64,000 bases of DNA from assembly GCA_964293155.1 (NCBI GenBank), contig CAXYYA010000015.1, forward strand, positions 1 to 64,000, written 5' to 3'. The notes under the pieces were generated by a model that did no database searches, was not told the origin of the DNA, and worked only from the letters and a program-made list of their open reading frames with translations. The translations under genes were made by a program, and so were the position numbers. This stretch comes from JAQVEB01 sp028698105. Its GTDB lineage: Bacteria > Bacteroidota > Bacteroidia > Bacteroidales > Dysgonomonadaceae. The stretch's first letter is position 1. Every line of letters starts with the position of its first letter. This document shows positions 50,971 to 60,269 of this stretch, piece after piece.

Positions 50971-51636
50971 ATGGTGGACAAACTTTCTGACCCTATTGGC
51001 CGTCTAATGGGATTGCGATACAAATCGCATCCGTGGCACGGCATTGCCATCGGTAACGATGCGCCGAACGAAGTGACCGCTTTTATTGAAGTGGTTCCTA
51101 CCGACACGGTAAAGTACGAAATTGATAAAACCAGCGGTTATCTGCGGGTTGACAGGCCGCAAAAGTTCTCGAATGTCGTGCCGGCACTCTACGGTTTTGT
51201 GCCGCAAACGTATTGCGGCAAACGGGTGGGCGAATATACCAACAAAAAAACCGGACGCACGGACATCGTGGGCGACGGCGATCCCATTGATATTTGCGTA
51301 TTGACCGAAAAAGACCTGTCGCACGGCGATTTACTGGTAAACGCCATTCCAATCGGCGGCTTCAGGATGATAGACGGTAATCAGGCCGACGATAAGATCA
51401 TCGCCGTATTGAAAAACGATACGGTATATGGGCATTTCAAGAACATTGAAGACGTGCCGAAAATTGTTATCCAGCGTCTGGAACACTACTTCCTCACGTA
51501 TAAAGACATGCCCGGCGAAGATCGCAACACCGAGATCACGCACATATACGGCCGCGAAGAGGCGCATGAGGTGATGATAAACGCCGTAAAAGATTACAAC
51601 GAACGTTTCGAAAATATCGGAATGATTCTGGCCTGA
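50971..51636 (+). CDS. ppa: Inorganic pyrophosphatase (family I)
   Basis: This enzyme hydrolyses pyrophosphate released in biosynthesis. The 221-residue protein has a family I signature DGDPIDICVL (~109-118; metal-binding aspartates) preceded by VPALYGFVPQTYCGK. It differs from short E. coli-type enzymes by insertions and resembles the longer Bacteroidota form. Membrane-bound pumps are unrelated. The start at 50971 gives MVDKLSDPIGRLMGL. It stands alone between the DUF4091 gene and the sugar cluster. Confidence 0.92.
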   Translation: MVDKLSDPIGRLMGLRYKSHPWHGIAIGNDAPNEVTAFIEVVPTDTVKYEIDKTSGYLRVDRPQKFSNVVPALYGFVPQTYCGKRVGEYTNKKTGRTDIVGDGDPIDICVLTEKDLSHGDLLVNAIPIGGFRMIDGNQADDKIIAVLKNDTVYGHFKNIEDVPKIVIQRLEHYFLTYKDMPGEDRNTEITHIYGREEAHEVMINAVKDYNERFENIGMILA

Positions 51637-51846
51637 AGTACAGGCACAAAATTTCGCCCGTATTAACCTGAGCAATTCGTCATGAGCTTTTCTTCTCAAC
51701 CTGAAAAAGGCTCATGAACTTGTTGAAAAGACTGCGAACAACAGGCCATTACGCATGGCCGACAGATGATATGAGGTTTTTTTCAGAAAATCTTCACATT
51801 GGAGTATATGCACGCATCTACATATATAATATCAAAATTTATTCCT

Positions 51847-52911
51847 ATGAAATCATCAGCAGTTTTAAGTTTGATTTTCGTGATTTTGCTCTGTGGCAGT
51901 TCATTGTTGTACGGCGCAAACAAGCAAAATCCGGTTACCGATCCACCTGAAAAAGTTGCCTCTGATTTTCTCGGCCAATGGACATTCGATTTCGGAAGAA
52001 GTTCGGTCGGATGGCTTCAGGTAAGACAGGAAAACGGATACCTGGATGCCGATCTCATGTGGGGTGGCGGCGGAGTTTTTTACGGCTTGCCGTATGTGTA
52101 TGTGGCAGGCGATAAATTGTATCTGGGAAGAGATCCGCGAAATGTTGTTCTGACGAAGGATGCCGATGGAAAACCGGTGTTGTCGAGAAACTATCCCACC
52201 TGGATAGAGTTGAAAAGAAACGGCGATAAAATTACCGGTTATTACCTCAGCCCGAAGAGCAACGGACTCGGACTTGATTCCGTTTATATCAGGGGAACCA
52301 AACTACCCGACATGCCTCCGGCACCCGATCTTTCCACGCTGAAATTCGGCAAACCGGTCAACCTCATTAAAAATAACAACGATCTCACCGGATGGAGATT
52401 GATCGAGCCGGATCTGAAAAACGGCTGGTCAATGAAAAACGGAGTGCTCACCAACAATCCGGTTCAGGTTGAGGGTAGCCCGCACATCCGGTATGGCAAC
52501 CTTCGCACCGATCAGGTTTTCGAAGACTTTAACCTTAAGCTTGAGGTGAACGCTCCTCCCGGAAGCAATAGCGGCGTGTATCTTCGCGGAATGTATGAAG
52601 TTCAGGTGGCCGACTCGTATGAACGTCCGTTGAACTGGGGCGGCAGCATGGGAGCCATATTTACAAGGATACTGCCAACCGTTAAAGCCGAAAAGCCGGC
52701 AGGCGAATGGCAGAAGTTGGATATCACTTTGTACAAACGGCATGTAACGGTGAAACTCAACGGCACGACCATTATCAATAACCAGCCGGTTTACGGGGCT
52801 ACCGGAGGCGCAATTCAATCGGATATCTCCGCCCCAGGGCCGATCTATCTTCAGGGAGATCACACAGGAATTTCGTATAGAAATATAGTTTTGACTCCGA
52901 TAATCAATTAA
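51847..52911 (+). CDS. 3-keto-disaccharide hydrolase (DUF1080) domain protein, secreted
   Basis: The chosen start gives a 354-residue protein with a signal peptide (MKSSAVLSLIFVILLCGSSL followed by LYGAN). The N-terminal ~120 residues are a beta-type domain of unknown role. The C-terminal part (~155-354) is the DUF1080/3-keto-disaccharide hydrolase lectin-like fold, with LTGWRLIEPDLKNGWSMKNG, GSNSGVYLRGMYEVQV and GPIYLQGDHTGISYRNI. Such proteins are secreted and hydrolyse 3-keto-glycosides or bind sugars. It lies 14 bp before the Gfo/Idh/MocA gene, a common pairing. An in-frame ATG at 51799 lies in the leader and is rejected. Confidence 0.87.
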   Translation: MKSSAVLSLIFVILLCGSSLLYGANKQNPVTDPPEKVASDFLGQWTFDFGRSSVGWLQVRQENGYLDADLMWGGGGVFYGLPYVYVAGDKLYLGRDPRNVVLTKDADGKPVLSRNYPTWIELKRNGDKITGYYLSPKSNGLGLDSVYIRGTKLPDMPPAPDLSTLKFGKPVNLIKNNNDLTGWRLIEPDLKNGWSMKNGVLTNNPVQVEGSPHIRYGNLRTDQVFEDFNLKLEVNAPPGSNSGVYLRGMYEVQVADSYERPLNWGGSMGAIFTRILPTVKAEKPAGEWQKLDITLYKRHVTVKLNGTTIINNQPVYGATGGAIQSDISAPGPIYLQGDHTGISYRNIVLTPIIN

Positions 52912-52925
52912 TAAAATCCGTGATC

Positions 52926-54283
52926 ATGAAAACAGAAAATTCAAAAAAAATCAGCCGGAGAACGTTCATCGGAACGTCTGCTCTCGCAATCGGCGGGCTT
53001 ACCATTGTTCCGGCGCGTGCGGTTTCGGGACTGGGCTACGTAGCCCCCAGCGACAAACTAAATGTTGCCGGGATCGGCATCGGAGGGATGGGACGTAACG
53101 ATATAGAGGATGTCGCAAAAACCGAGAATATCGTGGCGCTGTGCGATGTGGACTGGAATCCTACAGTTGAAAGTGTATTTAACCTGTACCCGAATGCCAA
53201 AAGGTACAAGGACTATCGTGTGATGCTGGACAAGCAAAAAGATATTGATGCCGTGATTGTTGCTACTCCCGACCATACACATGCCATCATCAGCATGGAA
53301 GCCATCAGGAGAGGTAAGCATGTGTACACGGAAAAACCGCTTACGCATACCGTGTATGAGGCCCGAATGCTGACCGAGGCCGCCCGGAAGCACAAGGTGG
53401 CCACCCAAATGGGAAATCAGGGACAGGCCGGAGACGGGCCGCGCAGACTGAAGGAAATGATCGATGACGGAGCCATTGGAACGATACAGGAAGTTCACGT
53501 GTGGACCGATCGTCCAAACCGTGGTTTATCTTACACGTACTGGCCGCAGGGCGTGAAGCGACCGGAAGACACACCGCCGGTACCCGAAACTCTCGATTGG
53601 GATTTGTTTACCGGCCCCGCGCCTATGCGATCCTATCATCCTCCCATCACCCCTTCAAGTGGCGCGGCTGGCTCGATTACGGCACAGGTGCCCTGGGCGA
53701 TATCGGTTGCCATTCGTTCGATTCCATATTCAGGATATTGAAGCTCAAATATCCTACCAGCATTCAGGGAACGTCAACGCTGGTGAACGGAGAATCCTTC
53801 CCGCTTGGGTCTATCGTCACTTATGATTTTCCGAAACGGAAAAATTTACCTCCGCTTCGGTTGACGTGGTATGACGGAGGACTGCGTCCGCCGCGTTTAG
53901 CCGAGGTAGAGCCCGGAGTTCAAATGGGTGCCGGCGGGGTATTGTATGTAGGCAGCAAAGGACTGATTTTGGGCGACCAACTGTTACCCCAGTCCTTGAA
54001 CGAATCTTATAAAAGGCCTGAACCGTATATCAAATCTTCGCCGGGACACCGGCAGGAGTGGATATTGGCCTGTAAAGGCGGAGACCCTGCAGGATCGAAT
54101 TACGATTGGGCAGGGCCGCTGACCGAAACGGTATTGTTGGGAAATATCGCATTAAGGCCCGAACTAAGAGAAAAAATGAGCTATCAGAGTTTGGAATTCA
54201 ACCCGGAGAAACTCACATTCCCCAACATGCCGGAAGCAGACCAGTTTTTGCATTATACTTACAGGGAAGGCTGGACGTTGTAA
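52926..54283 (+). pseudogene. Gfo/Idh/MocA-family oxidoreductase, interrupted by a -1 frameshift
   Basis: This is a sugar oxidoreductase with a Tat-type signal (SRRTFIGTSALAIGGL) and the NAD(P)-binding domain VAGIGIGGMGRNDIEDVAK, ending in EKPLTHTVYEAR and NQGQAGDG. The frame breaks near 53641-53646. Before it the protein reads ETLDWDLFTGPAPMRSYHP; after it the other frame continues HHPFKWRGWLDYGTGALGDI. Inserting one base near CCTCCCATC restores a continuous ~452-residue protein, a normal length for this family. The start is ATG at 52926; the GTG at 52920 is less likely. It is either a true pseudogene, a programmed event (no slippery motif seen) or a sequencing error. It pairs with the DUF1080 gene 14 bp upstream. 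Confidence 0.8.
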
Positions 54284-54321
54284 AAAGAGCTTGATGAAAG
54301 ATTTCGCAATGAATTACAAAT

Positions 54322-54357
54322 AAAGAGGCTGCATCAAAAAAATGACGCAGCCTCTTT
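54322..54357. terminator. Bidirectional terminator between the oxidoreductase and corA
   Basis: AAAGAGGCTGC (54322-54332) pairs perfectly with GCAGCCTCTTT (54347-54357) around a 14-nt A-rich loop. It serves both converging genes. Confidence 0.85.
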
Positions 54358-54375
54358 CTATATCGAAATGCCGGC

Positions 54376-55320
54376 TCACAACCACTTCTTCTTTCGGAAG
54401 AAAAACAAGATACCCAATACCGACATCACCATTAGTGCGATGGCAATGGGATAGCCCCATTTTTCGGACAATTCCGGCATAAATTTGAAGTTCATCCCGT
54501 AAATACTCGCGATGAGTGTTGGCGGCATGAAGATGACGGATACAATGGTGAATATTTTGATGATCTTGTTCTGATCAATGTTAACGTACCCGAGAAACGT
54601 GTCCTGCAAGTAATCCAACCGGTCGAAACTGAACTTGATGTGCTCCACCAGGGAGTTGATGTCCTTGATAATGATGGTGAGTTTGGGCTGCAATTCCTGC
54701 GGAATGAATTCGCTGCGCAACATGCTCGATACAACGCGTTGCTTGTCAATAATATTTTCGCGCAGCATCATGGTTTTTTCCTGCAGGTTTTTGATTTCCA
54801 TCAACAGTTCTTCATCGGCTTCTTCCAGGCTAAGGCTGTTACTGAGTTGGGTGATCTTCTGCGTCATATCCTCGATCATGTCCGCATCAAATTCAACGCG
54901 GGTTTCAAAAAGCGCCACCAGCACGTCGGCTCCTGTTCGGTAGTTTTTGGGATTGGCCGATATTTTTTTTACGGTTTCGTGAAACGAAATTAATTCTTCG
55001 CTGCGCACCGTTACCAATATGTTGTTTTTGAGGATAAACGACACGGGGTCTGTCTCGAAATTCGAGAGCAGGAAATTGGAATTGACCACCAGCGTATCGT
55101 TGGTCTCAATGTAGCGCGACGACATCTCGATTTCGATCATCTCTTCCTCCTCCTGGATATAAATTTTGAGGAAATCTTCGAGTTCGTTCTCAACCTCTTC
55201 GTCAACATCGTTGAGGTCAATCCAAAGGAAGTTCTGGATCGGAGTGGATTTTAGAAAATCAAGGCTTCGACTTAATCTGATGATGCCGTCTTTCTGATAA
55301 AAAAGTTTTACTTCGGCCAT
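54376..55320 (-). CDS. corA: CorA-family magnesium/cobalt transporter
   Basis: This 314-residue protein has a cytoplasmic N-terminal domain (~1-245, rich in acidic helices such as ELEDFLKIYIQEEEEMIEIE) and two C-terminal helices. The first ends with the CorA selectivity motif YGMNF; the second precedes the basic tail FFRKKKWL. This is the standard CorA topology for passive magnesium or cobalt entry. It is transcribed on the minus strand, 28 bp downstream of rsmA. Confidence 0.93.
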   Translation of the reverse strand: MAEVKLFYQKDGIIRLSRSLDFLKSTPIQNFLWIDLNDVDEEVENELEDFLKIYIQEEEEMIEIEMSSRYIETNDTLVVNSNFLLSNFETDPVSFILKNNILVTVRSEELISFHETVKKISANPKNYRTGADVLVALFETRVEFDADMIEDMTQKITQLSNSLSLEEADEELLMEIKNLQEKTMMLRENIIDKQRVVSSMLRSEFIPQELQPKLTIIIKDINSLVEHIKFSFDRLDYLQDTFLGYVNIDQNKIIKIFTIVSVIFMPPTLIASIYGMNFKFMPELSEKWGYPIAIALMVMSVLGILFFFRKKKWL

Positions 55321-55348
55321 GTTGATCAGTTTTTAATCGGTGAATAAA

Positions 55349-56158
55349 TCAGTTCTTTTGCTCTTCCGAAAAAACGCCTTTCACCAAAGGTTCAAGCAGG
55401 TTGGTGAGGCTTTCGAATTGCGCGATGGACAGCTGCTCGGGACGTTTGTTGAGCATGGGGTCGTCGGGCATCGGGGTTTCTTCGGGCAGTAGTGATTTGA
55501 TGGAGTTTCGCAGCATTTTTCGGCGCTGGTTGAAACTTGTTTTCACTACCGATTTGAACAGTTTTTCGTTGCAGTTGAGCCTCTGACGCTTGTTTCGCGT
55601 TAAACGCACAACTGCCGATTTGACCTTGGGCGGAGGAATAAACGCCTGCTCGTTCACCGTGAAGACGTATTCAATATCGTACCATGCCTGCATGAGCACG
55701 CTTAAAATTCCATACGTTTTATTCCCGGGTGAAGCGATCATACGTTCGGCTACCTCCTTCTGTATCATTCCTGAACAACAAGGTATCTGGTTTTTATTAT
55801 CCAGCACCTTGAAAAAAATCTGAGACGAGATGTTATAGGGATAATTTCCGATCACGCAAAAAGGTTCCTGACCGTATGTTTCGGCGAGGTTCATTTTCAG
55901 GAAATTTTCCTGCAGAATGTGGGCTTTTAGCTGCGGGTAATTTTCGTGCAGGTAGGCAATGGATTCGCGATCAACCTCCACAACCGTAAGGTTACGGTTT
56001 TTTTGCAGCAGAAACTGTGTGAGCATACCGGTTCCGGGCCCTACTTCCAGAATGGGAAGGCGGGGAAATCCATCGAGCGTATCGGCGATGCGCTGTGCAA
56101 TTTCCGGATCTTTCAGAAAGTGCTGCCCCAGATTTTTTTTTGGACGTACCGGTAACAT
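55349..56158 (-). CDS. rsmA: 16S rRNA (A1518/A1519-N6)-dimethyltransferase (KsgA)
   Basis: RsmA dimethylates two adjacent adenosines near the 3' end of 16S rRNA and checks 30S assembly. The 269-residue protein has PKKNLGQHFLKDP at the start, the SAM motif ILEVGPGTGMLT (~36-47), VEVDRE, and the adenine-contact motif CVIGNYPYNISSQIFFK (NPPY-like NYPY). A basic C-terminal domain ends it. It is followed by corA after 28 bp. Its promoter faces the neighbouring promoter at 56267-56288. Confidence 0.95.
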   Translation of the reverse strand: MLPVRPKKNLGQHFLKDPEIAQRIADTLDGFPRLPILEVGPGTGMLTQFLLQKNRNLTVVEVDRESIAYLHENYPQLKAHILQENFLKMNLAETYGQEPFCVIGNYPYNISSQIFFKVLDNKNQIPCCSGMIQKEVAERMIASPGNKTYGILSVLMQAWYDIEYVFTVNEQAFIPPPKVKSAVVRLTRNKRQRLNCNEKLFKSVVKTSFNQRRKMLRNSIKSLLPEETPMPDDPMLNKRPEQLSIAQFESLTNLLEPLVKGVFSEEQKN

Positions 56159-56266
56159 GTGCTGAATACAGTAATAATAGTTTGTGATCCCTTTTACGTT
56201 ACAAGGATATGCCTATCCCTGATAAATACGGCAATTGATAATTCAATCTATTTAGTTAATTATCCT

Positions 56267-56288
56267 TATCTTTGCTGGCGCAAAGGTA
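56267..56288. promoter_or_regulatory. Face-to-face -7 boxes for rsmA and the downstream membrane gene
   Basis: TATCTTTG (56267-56274, plus strand) and TACCTTTG (56288-56281, minus strand) are separated by six bases and form a near-palindrome. The plus box would serve the gene at 56406, the minus box rsmA. Each promoter's transcript would run through the other promoter. Confidence 0.5.
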
Positions 56289-56405
56289 AGGAATTTATTA
56301 AAAAAATAAACAAAACCTTTTTTAAAAAAGCACATAACTTGTTTTAATTCGACAGTTATGTTAATTTTACGCGTAATTCTCGAAAAGTCAATCTCTAAGA
56401 TTCGT

Positions 56406-57425
56406 ATGAACTCAAAATCTGTAAAAGATACATTGAAAACCGTTTTTTCGCTTGCATTGGGCGTTTTAATTCTTTGGTTGTTATACCGAAACACCGATTT
56501 CCGGCAACTTTGGGCAACGGTGAAAGATGCAAACATCTGGTTTCTTCTTTGGCCGCTTGTTTTTATTCTTTTGGGAAATGTGATCAGGGGATTGCGTTGG
56601 GGGCTGCTTATCAACAGGTTGGGTTATCACCCCAAACCGGCGAGCCTTGTGTATGCCACGCTGGGGAATTATGCGGTTAATTTTTTATTCCCGCGTGCGG
56701 GCGATATCTGGCGATGCGCCGCGGTAACCCGTTACGACAAAGTGCCTTTCTCCAAAACTTTTGAAACATACTTAATTGATAAGATTCTGGATATTGTTGC
56801 TTCTGTGGTGGTGGTTGCCATCAGCGTGGTTCTTTATCTCGAATTTTTCGTCTCCTATTTTCGCGAAAACCCGCACTACGGCGATAATATTGTCGGTTTG
56901 TTCGGTTCGGTATGGCTGTACGTTGCACTGGCCGGGTTTGTTATCCTGGCATTTGTTGTTTTTAAGTTTTTCAGGGAGGCGGGCATCGTAAAAAAAATAA
57001 TCAAGTTCCTGAAAGAAATAAAACACGACCTCAAACTCGTGGCCACCATGAGAAAGAAAAAGCGGATTATTTTTTACACAATCCTCGTGTGGTTGTGTTT
57101 TTATTTGTACATTTACATGTCGTTTTACGCCTTTGGTTTCACCAAAGGGCTGGGGCCGGTTGCAGGACTGATTGTTTTCGCCATGAGCAACCTTGGTGTT
57201 GCGGTTCCGGTGCAAGGCGGAATCGGCGCATGGCATTTCATGGTCATATCCTCACTAGTTATCCTCGGGGTTACATACGAGGAAGCAAGTGCATTTGCAT
57301 TGGCAGTGTTTACCATCCAAATGATTTGGATTGTGTTAAACGGTGTTTTCGGTATTTTGGCTCTGCCATACGTAAAACGCGATCTCAGCAATATACCGCC
57401 GAAAGAATCAGAAACAAATCAATAA
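56406..57425 (+). CDS. Lysylphosphatidylglycerol synthase TM-region/UPF0104 family flippase-like protein
   Basis: This 339-residue integral membrane protein belongs to the LPG_synthase_TM family (flippase-like domain of MprF). About eight hydrophobic helices are visible. LGNVIRGLRWGLLINRLGYH and ATLGNYAVNFLFPRAGDIWR (conserved Asn/Arg-Gly-Asp-like segment) are typical, as is VPVQGGIGAWHF near residue 270. It may transfer or flip a lipid or polyprenyl-linked substrate; the exact substrate is unknown. The start at 56406 gives MNSKSVKDTLK; an upstream ATG (56358) is also in frame. It is followed by pepD after 28 bp. Confidence 0.85.
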   Translation: MNSKSVKDTLKTVFSLALGVLILWLLYRNTDFRQLWATVKDANIWFLLWPLVFILLGNVIRGLRWGLLINRLGYHPKPASLVYATLGNYAVNFLFPRAGDIWRCAAVTRYDKVPFSKTFETYLIDKILDIVASVVVVAISVVLYLEFFVSYFRENPHYGDNIVGLFGSVWLYVALAGFVILAFVVFKFFREAGIVKKIIKFLKEIKHDLKLVATMRKKKRIIFYTILVWLCFYLYIYMSFYAFGFTKGLGPVAGLIVFAMSNLGVAVPVQGGIGAWHFMVISSLVILGVTYEEASAFALAVFTIQMIWIVLNGVFGILALPYVKRDLSNIPPKESETNQ

Positions 57426-57453
57426 CTTTTTAACTCCTAAAATACAATACATT

Positions 57454-58917
57454 ATGGCTGAAGCAGAAATTTTAACCCTTAAACCACGTCGGGTTTGGCA
57501 TCATTTTTACAAATTAACGCAAATCCCGCGTCCTACGGGACAAATGAAAGAAGTAACAAAATTTATTACGGACTTTGGGAAGTCGCGCGAATTGGAAACA
57601 GAGCAGGATAAAGCAGGCAACGTGCTTATCCGTAAGCCGGCTTCCGACGGTTTTGAAGGGAAGCAAACTGTTATTCTGCAGGCGCACCTCGATATGGTTC
57701 CGCAGAAAAACACCGATACCGTGCACGATTTCACCAAAGATCCCATTGAAACATACATTGACGGCGATAAGGTGAAGGCCCGCTCAACCACATTGGGTGC
57801 GGATAACGGTATGGGCGTAGCCATGATGATGGCTGTCTTGGAAGATACAATGCTTCAGCATCCGCCTATCGAAGCGTTATTTACCGTGGATGAAGAAGTG
57901 GGAATGGATGGCGCTTTCGGATTGAAAAAAGGATTTCTGAAAGGAACGTTGATGCTGAATCTCGATACCGAAGAGGAAGGCGAGTTGTGCATCGGATGCG
58001 CCGGCGGAACCGACGTAAACGTAAATTTCCAGTACAAAGACGATACCGAAATAGAGAAAGGCGATGCAGCCTTTAAAATAAGCCTGAAAGGCTTGAAAGG
58101 CGGACATTCGGGAACGCAAATCCATCTCGGCCGTGCCAATGCCAATAAACTGATGAACCGGTTTTTGAAAGATGTTGTTCGCAATTACGAGGCCCGTTTA
58201 TCCAGTATTCAGGGCGGATCGTTGCGTAACGCCATTCCCCGTGAATCGTTTGCCGTGATCACGATCCCCGAGCAGTTATCGGACGATTTGATTGATCTGG
58301 TAACAGAGTACGAAGATTTATTCAATCAGGAATTTAACGGCATTGAACAGGGAATCACCTTTAAAGCCGAAAAAACGGCGTTGCCGAAAACGCTTATCCC
58401 GGTTGAAGTTCAGGATGATCTGATCAACGCAGTGGAAGGGTGTCCGAACGGTGTCATCAGCATGTTGGCCGATTTTCCCGATGTTGTGGAAAGCTCGCTC
58501 AACCTGGCGCTGGTGGAATCGTCCAAAGGAAAGATAGATGTCAAACTGTTGGTTCGCAGCTCTTCCGAGAGCCGCAAAGAATGGGTTTGTTCATCGGTTG
58601 AGAGCGTTTTCGTGTTGGCCGGAGCCAAAGTTGAGTTCGACGGCGCTTATCCGGGCTGGCAGCCCAATGCGGGATCGGAGTTGTTGAACACCATGGAGAA
58701 AATCTACGTAAAAAAATACGATAAACGTCCAACCGTGGTTGTCATCCATGCCGGATTGGAGTGCGGCATCATTCAATCGAATGTAGATCATCCGCTGGAT
58801 ATTGTGTCGTTTGGCCCAACCATTACCGGAGCTCACTCTCCCGATGAAGCCATTGAGATTGACACCGTGGAGAAATCTTACGATTATTTGCTTACAATCC
58901 TGGAGCAAATAGGATAA
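57454..58917 (+). CDS. pepD: Aminoacyl-histidine dipeptidase (PepD-like, M20 family)
   Basis: This 487-residue metallopeptidase would cleave Xaa-His dipeptides such as carnosine. Metal-ligand motifs are QAHLDMVPQK (~71-80), TTLGADNGMGVAMM (~110-123), and VDEEVGMDGAFGL (~147-159) with the paired glutamates. A lid domain (~210-375) carries GLKGGHSGTQIHLGRANA, and the C-terminal VVVIHAGLECGI and GAHSPDE hold the last ligand. Length and layout match PepD. A terminator follows 42 bp after the stop, so this gene closes the unit begun at 56406. Confidence 0.94.
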   Translation: MAEAEILTLKPRRVWHHFYKLTQIPRPTGQMKEVTKFITDFGKSRELETEQDKAGNVLIRKPASDGFEGKQTVILQAHLDMVPQKNTDTVHDFTKDPIETYIDGDKVKARSTTLGADNGMGVAMMMAVLEDTMLQHPPIEALFTVDEEVGMDGAFGLKKGFLKGTLMLNLDTEEEGELCIGCAGGTDVNVNFQYKDDTEIEKGDAAFKISLKGLKGGHSGTQIHLGRANANKLMNRFLKDVVRNYEARLSSIQGGSLRNAIPRESFAVITIPEQLSDDLIDLVTEYEDLFNQEFNGIEQGITFKAEKTALPKTLIPVEVQDDLINAVEGCPNGVISMLADFPDVVESSLNLALVESSKGKIDVKLLVRSSSESRKEWVCSSVESVFVLAGAKVEFDGAYPGWQPNAGSELLNTMEKIYVKKYDKRPTVVVIHAGLECGIIQSNVDHPLDIVSFGPTITGAHSPDEAIEIDTVEKSYDYLLTILEQIG

Positions 58918-58959
58918 AAAAGCTTCATTACGTAGCACATTAATTCAACACAATTAACA

Positions 58960-58996
58960 GAAAAGCTACCCATACAACCTGTTCAGGTAGCTTTTC
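58960..58996. terminator. Terminator between pepD and the flavodoxin gene
   Basis: GAAAAGCTACC (58960-58970) pairs with GGTAGCTTTTC (58986-58996) around a 15-nt loop. The next start codon lies 6 bp beyond. Confidence 0.8.
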
Positions 58997-59002
58997 CTGC
59001 TT

Positions 59003-59503
59003 ATGAACAGAACACTGATAGTTATTTCTTCCCGATGGGAAGCGTCGGGCATTTGCGCCAACCGTATCTTTGAGTTGATAGAGGGGCACGTGGATTTGTG
59101 TTTTCTTGAAGAACGAAAAGATGTGGTCAATTTATCGAATTACCAAACGATTATCGTTGGCAGCGATATGCACGAAGATTTGCCCGAGCAGGAGATCACA
59201 TCGTTTTGCGAAACGTATGCCGGTCTTTTGTTGTCCAAACGGTTGGGGTTGTTTGTAACCACATCCGATTCGGAAGAACAGGCGCAGGAAAAACTTCAGC
59301 AGGTATATCCGAAAGAGCTTTCCGAGCACGCCATTATCCTGAAATCCTTTGAGCACGAACGCGTGCAACGCAAGACCGGCTTTTGGGAAAGGTTGCTTCT
59401 GGGAAACAAAAAAAACGTTGCCGAATATAACATTGTTATGACATGCGGACAACATAAAATAGACGATTTCGTAAAAACAATAAACACACCCGATGAAGCG
59501 TAG
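59003..59503 (+). CDS. Flavodoxin-domain protein (HemG-like)
   Basis: This 166-residue protein looks like a flavodoxin_5/HemG-type domain, the group that includes menaquinone-dependent protoporphyrinogen oxidase. It starts TLIVISSRWEASGICANRIF, where the FMN phosphate-binding loop is modified. NYQTIIVGSDMHEDLPEQEI gives the central strand and loop, and RLGLFVTTSDSEEQAQE and ILKSFEH follow the same plan. The loop is not the canonical TxxTGxT, so flavin binding is uncertain. It overlaps a small membrane gene by 11 bp. No haem-pathway gene is adjacent. Confidence 0.68.
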   Translation: MNRTLIVISSRWEASGICANRIFELIEGHVDLCFLEERKDVVNLSNYQTIIVGSDMHEDLPEQEITSFCETYAGLLLSKRLGLFVTTSDSEEQAQEKLQQVYPKELSEHAIILKSFEHERVQRKTGFWERLLLGNKKNVAEYNIVMTCGQHKIDDFVKTINTPDEA

Positions 59504-59708
59504 AATAAAAATCTACGTGATTTTACCTGCGGCCATTGTAATTTATGCGCTGGTTATGGGAGTCATGAGTTATCCCCGCTACAGGGAATCCGGTAATTGG
59601 AGCGAGTTCGCGCTGATTATGGGAGTGTGCCTTGTGATCGCTGTTCTGTTGTATTTCATCCTGAAAAGAAAGCAACATATCAGGGAAAAATTCAAGAATT
59701 TAGACTAA
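59493..59708 (+). CDS. Small two-helix membrane protein, 71 aa
   Basis: This 71-residue protein of unknown function starts MKRRIKIYVILPAAIVIYAL with a basic N terminus. It has a first helix (~8-26), a short polar loop (YPRYRESGNWSE), a second helix (~37-57), and a basic C-terminal tail (KRKQHIREKFKNLD). It overlaps the flavodoxin gene by 11 bp and is probably translated with it; a membrane anchor or partner for that protein is possible. Transcription of the next operon seems to start independently. Confidence 0.7.
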   Translation: MKRRIKIYVILPAAIVIYALVMGVMSYPRYRESGNWSEFALIMGVCLVIAVLLYFILKRKQHIREKFKNLD

Positions 59709-59732
59709 TACCGTAAAAAAGTGACTTTTTTT

Positions 59733-59760
59733 GTCACAACCTCACCTCCCTTTTCGTCTT
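59733..59760 (+). promoter_or_regulatory. Candidate ECF-sigma promoter of the DUF4252 operon
   Basis: GTCACAAC (59733-59740) and CGTCTT (59755-59760), 14 bp apart, have the AAC/CGTC layout of ECF-sigma promoters, not the TTTG/TAnnTTTG layout of housekeeping promoters. It lies 45 bp before a gene in an operon that encodes an ECF sigma factor, suggesting autoregulation. The stem GTGAC/GTCAC (59721-59737) overlaps the -35 box. Confidence 0.45.
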
Positions 59761-59804
59761 TTTCTTAGAAGATCGAAATTATTACCGTTTCAAAAAATTG
59801 AATT

Positions 59805-60269
59805 ATGAATAAACGTGCTTTCATTATCGTTCTGTCGGGCTTTCTGTCGTTGTCCGTTTTTTCGCAGATGTCGTTCAACAGCCTTTACAGCAATTTTTCG
59901 CGCGAAGAAAACGTAGAAAAAGTCAATCTCGGCGGTTTGCTGATGCTGATGGCAAAACCTTTTGTAAACAAGCATACACAAGGAGCCAGTATCTCGAGCA
60001 TAAAAGTATTGTCGCTCGAAGATTGTACGCCCGAAGTAAAAGCACGGTTCAACAATCAGGCCAGGTTGTTTCGCGATAAACGCTACGAACTGTTCGTTAA
60101 CTCGAATGAGAAAGACGATAAAACGCGTATTTATTTGCGGTTCGATAAAAATATGGTGCGGGAAATGGTGATTATTTCGATGGGCGATGAGCCCGCCCTG
60201 ATCAGCCTCAAAGGGAAGATACGGCCGGAAGACATCGAAAAATGGACGGAAAATACGGATGATGAATAA
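59805..60269 (+). CDS. DUF4252-domain secreted protein
   Basis: This 154-residue protein has a signal peptide (MNKRAFIIVLSGFLSLSVFS, cleavage before Q) and the DUF4252 pattern: an N-terminal segment with EENVEKVNLGGLLMLMAK, a central ISSIKVLSLEDC, and a C-terminal MVREMVIISMGDEPALISLK beta-helix region. DUF4252 is a Bacteroidota family of unknown function, often encoded with ECF sigma factors. It overlaps the sigma gene by 11 bp, and a paralogue ends the operon at 61314-61796. Envelope stress sensing is an inference from gene order. Confidence 0.85.
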   Translation: MNKRAFIIVLSGFLSLSVFSQMSFNSLYSNFSREENVEKVNLGGLLMLMAKPFVNKHTQGASISSIKVLSLEDCTPEVKARFNNQARLFRDKRYELFVNSNEKDDKTRIYLRFDKNMVREMVIISMGDEPALISLKGKIRPEDIEKWTENTDDE

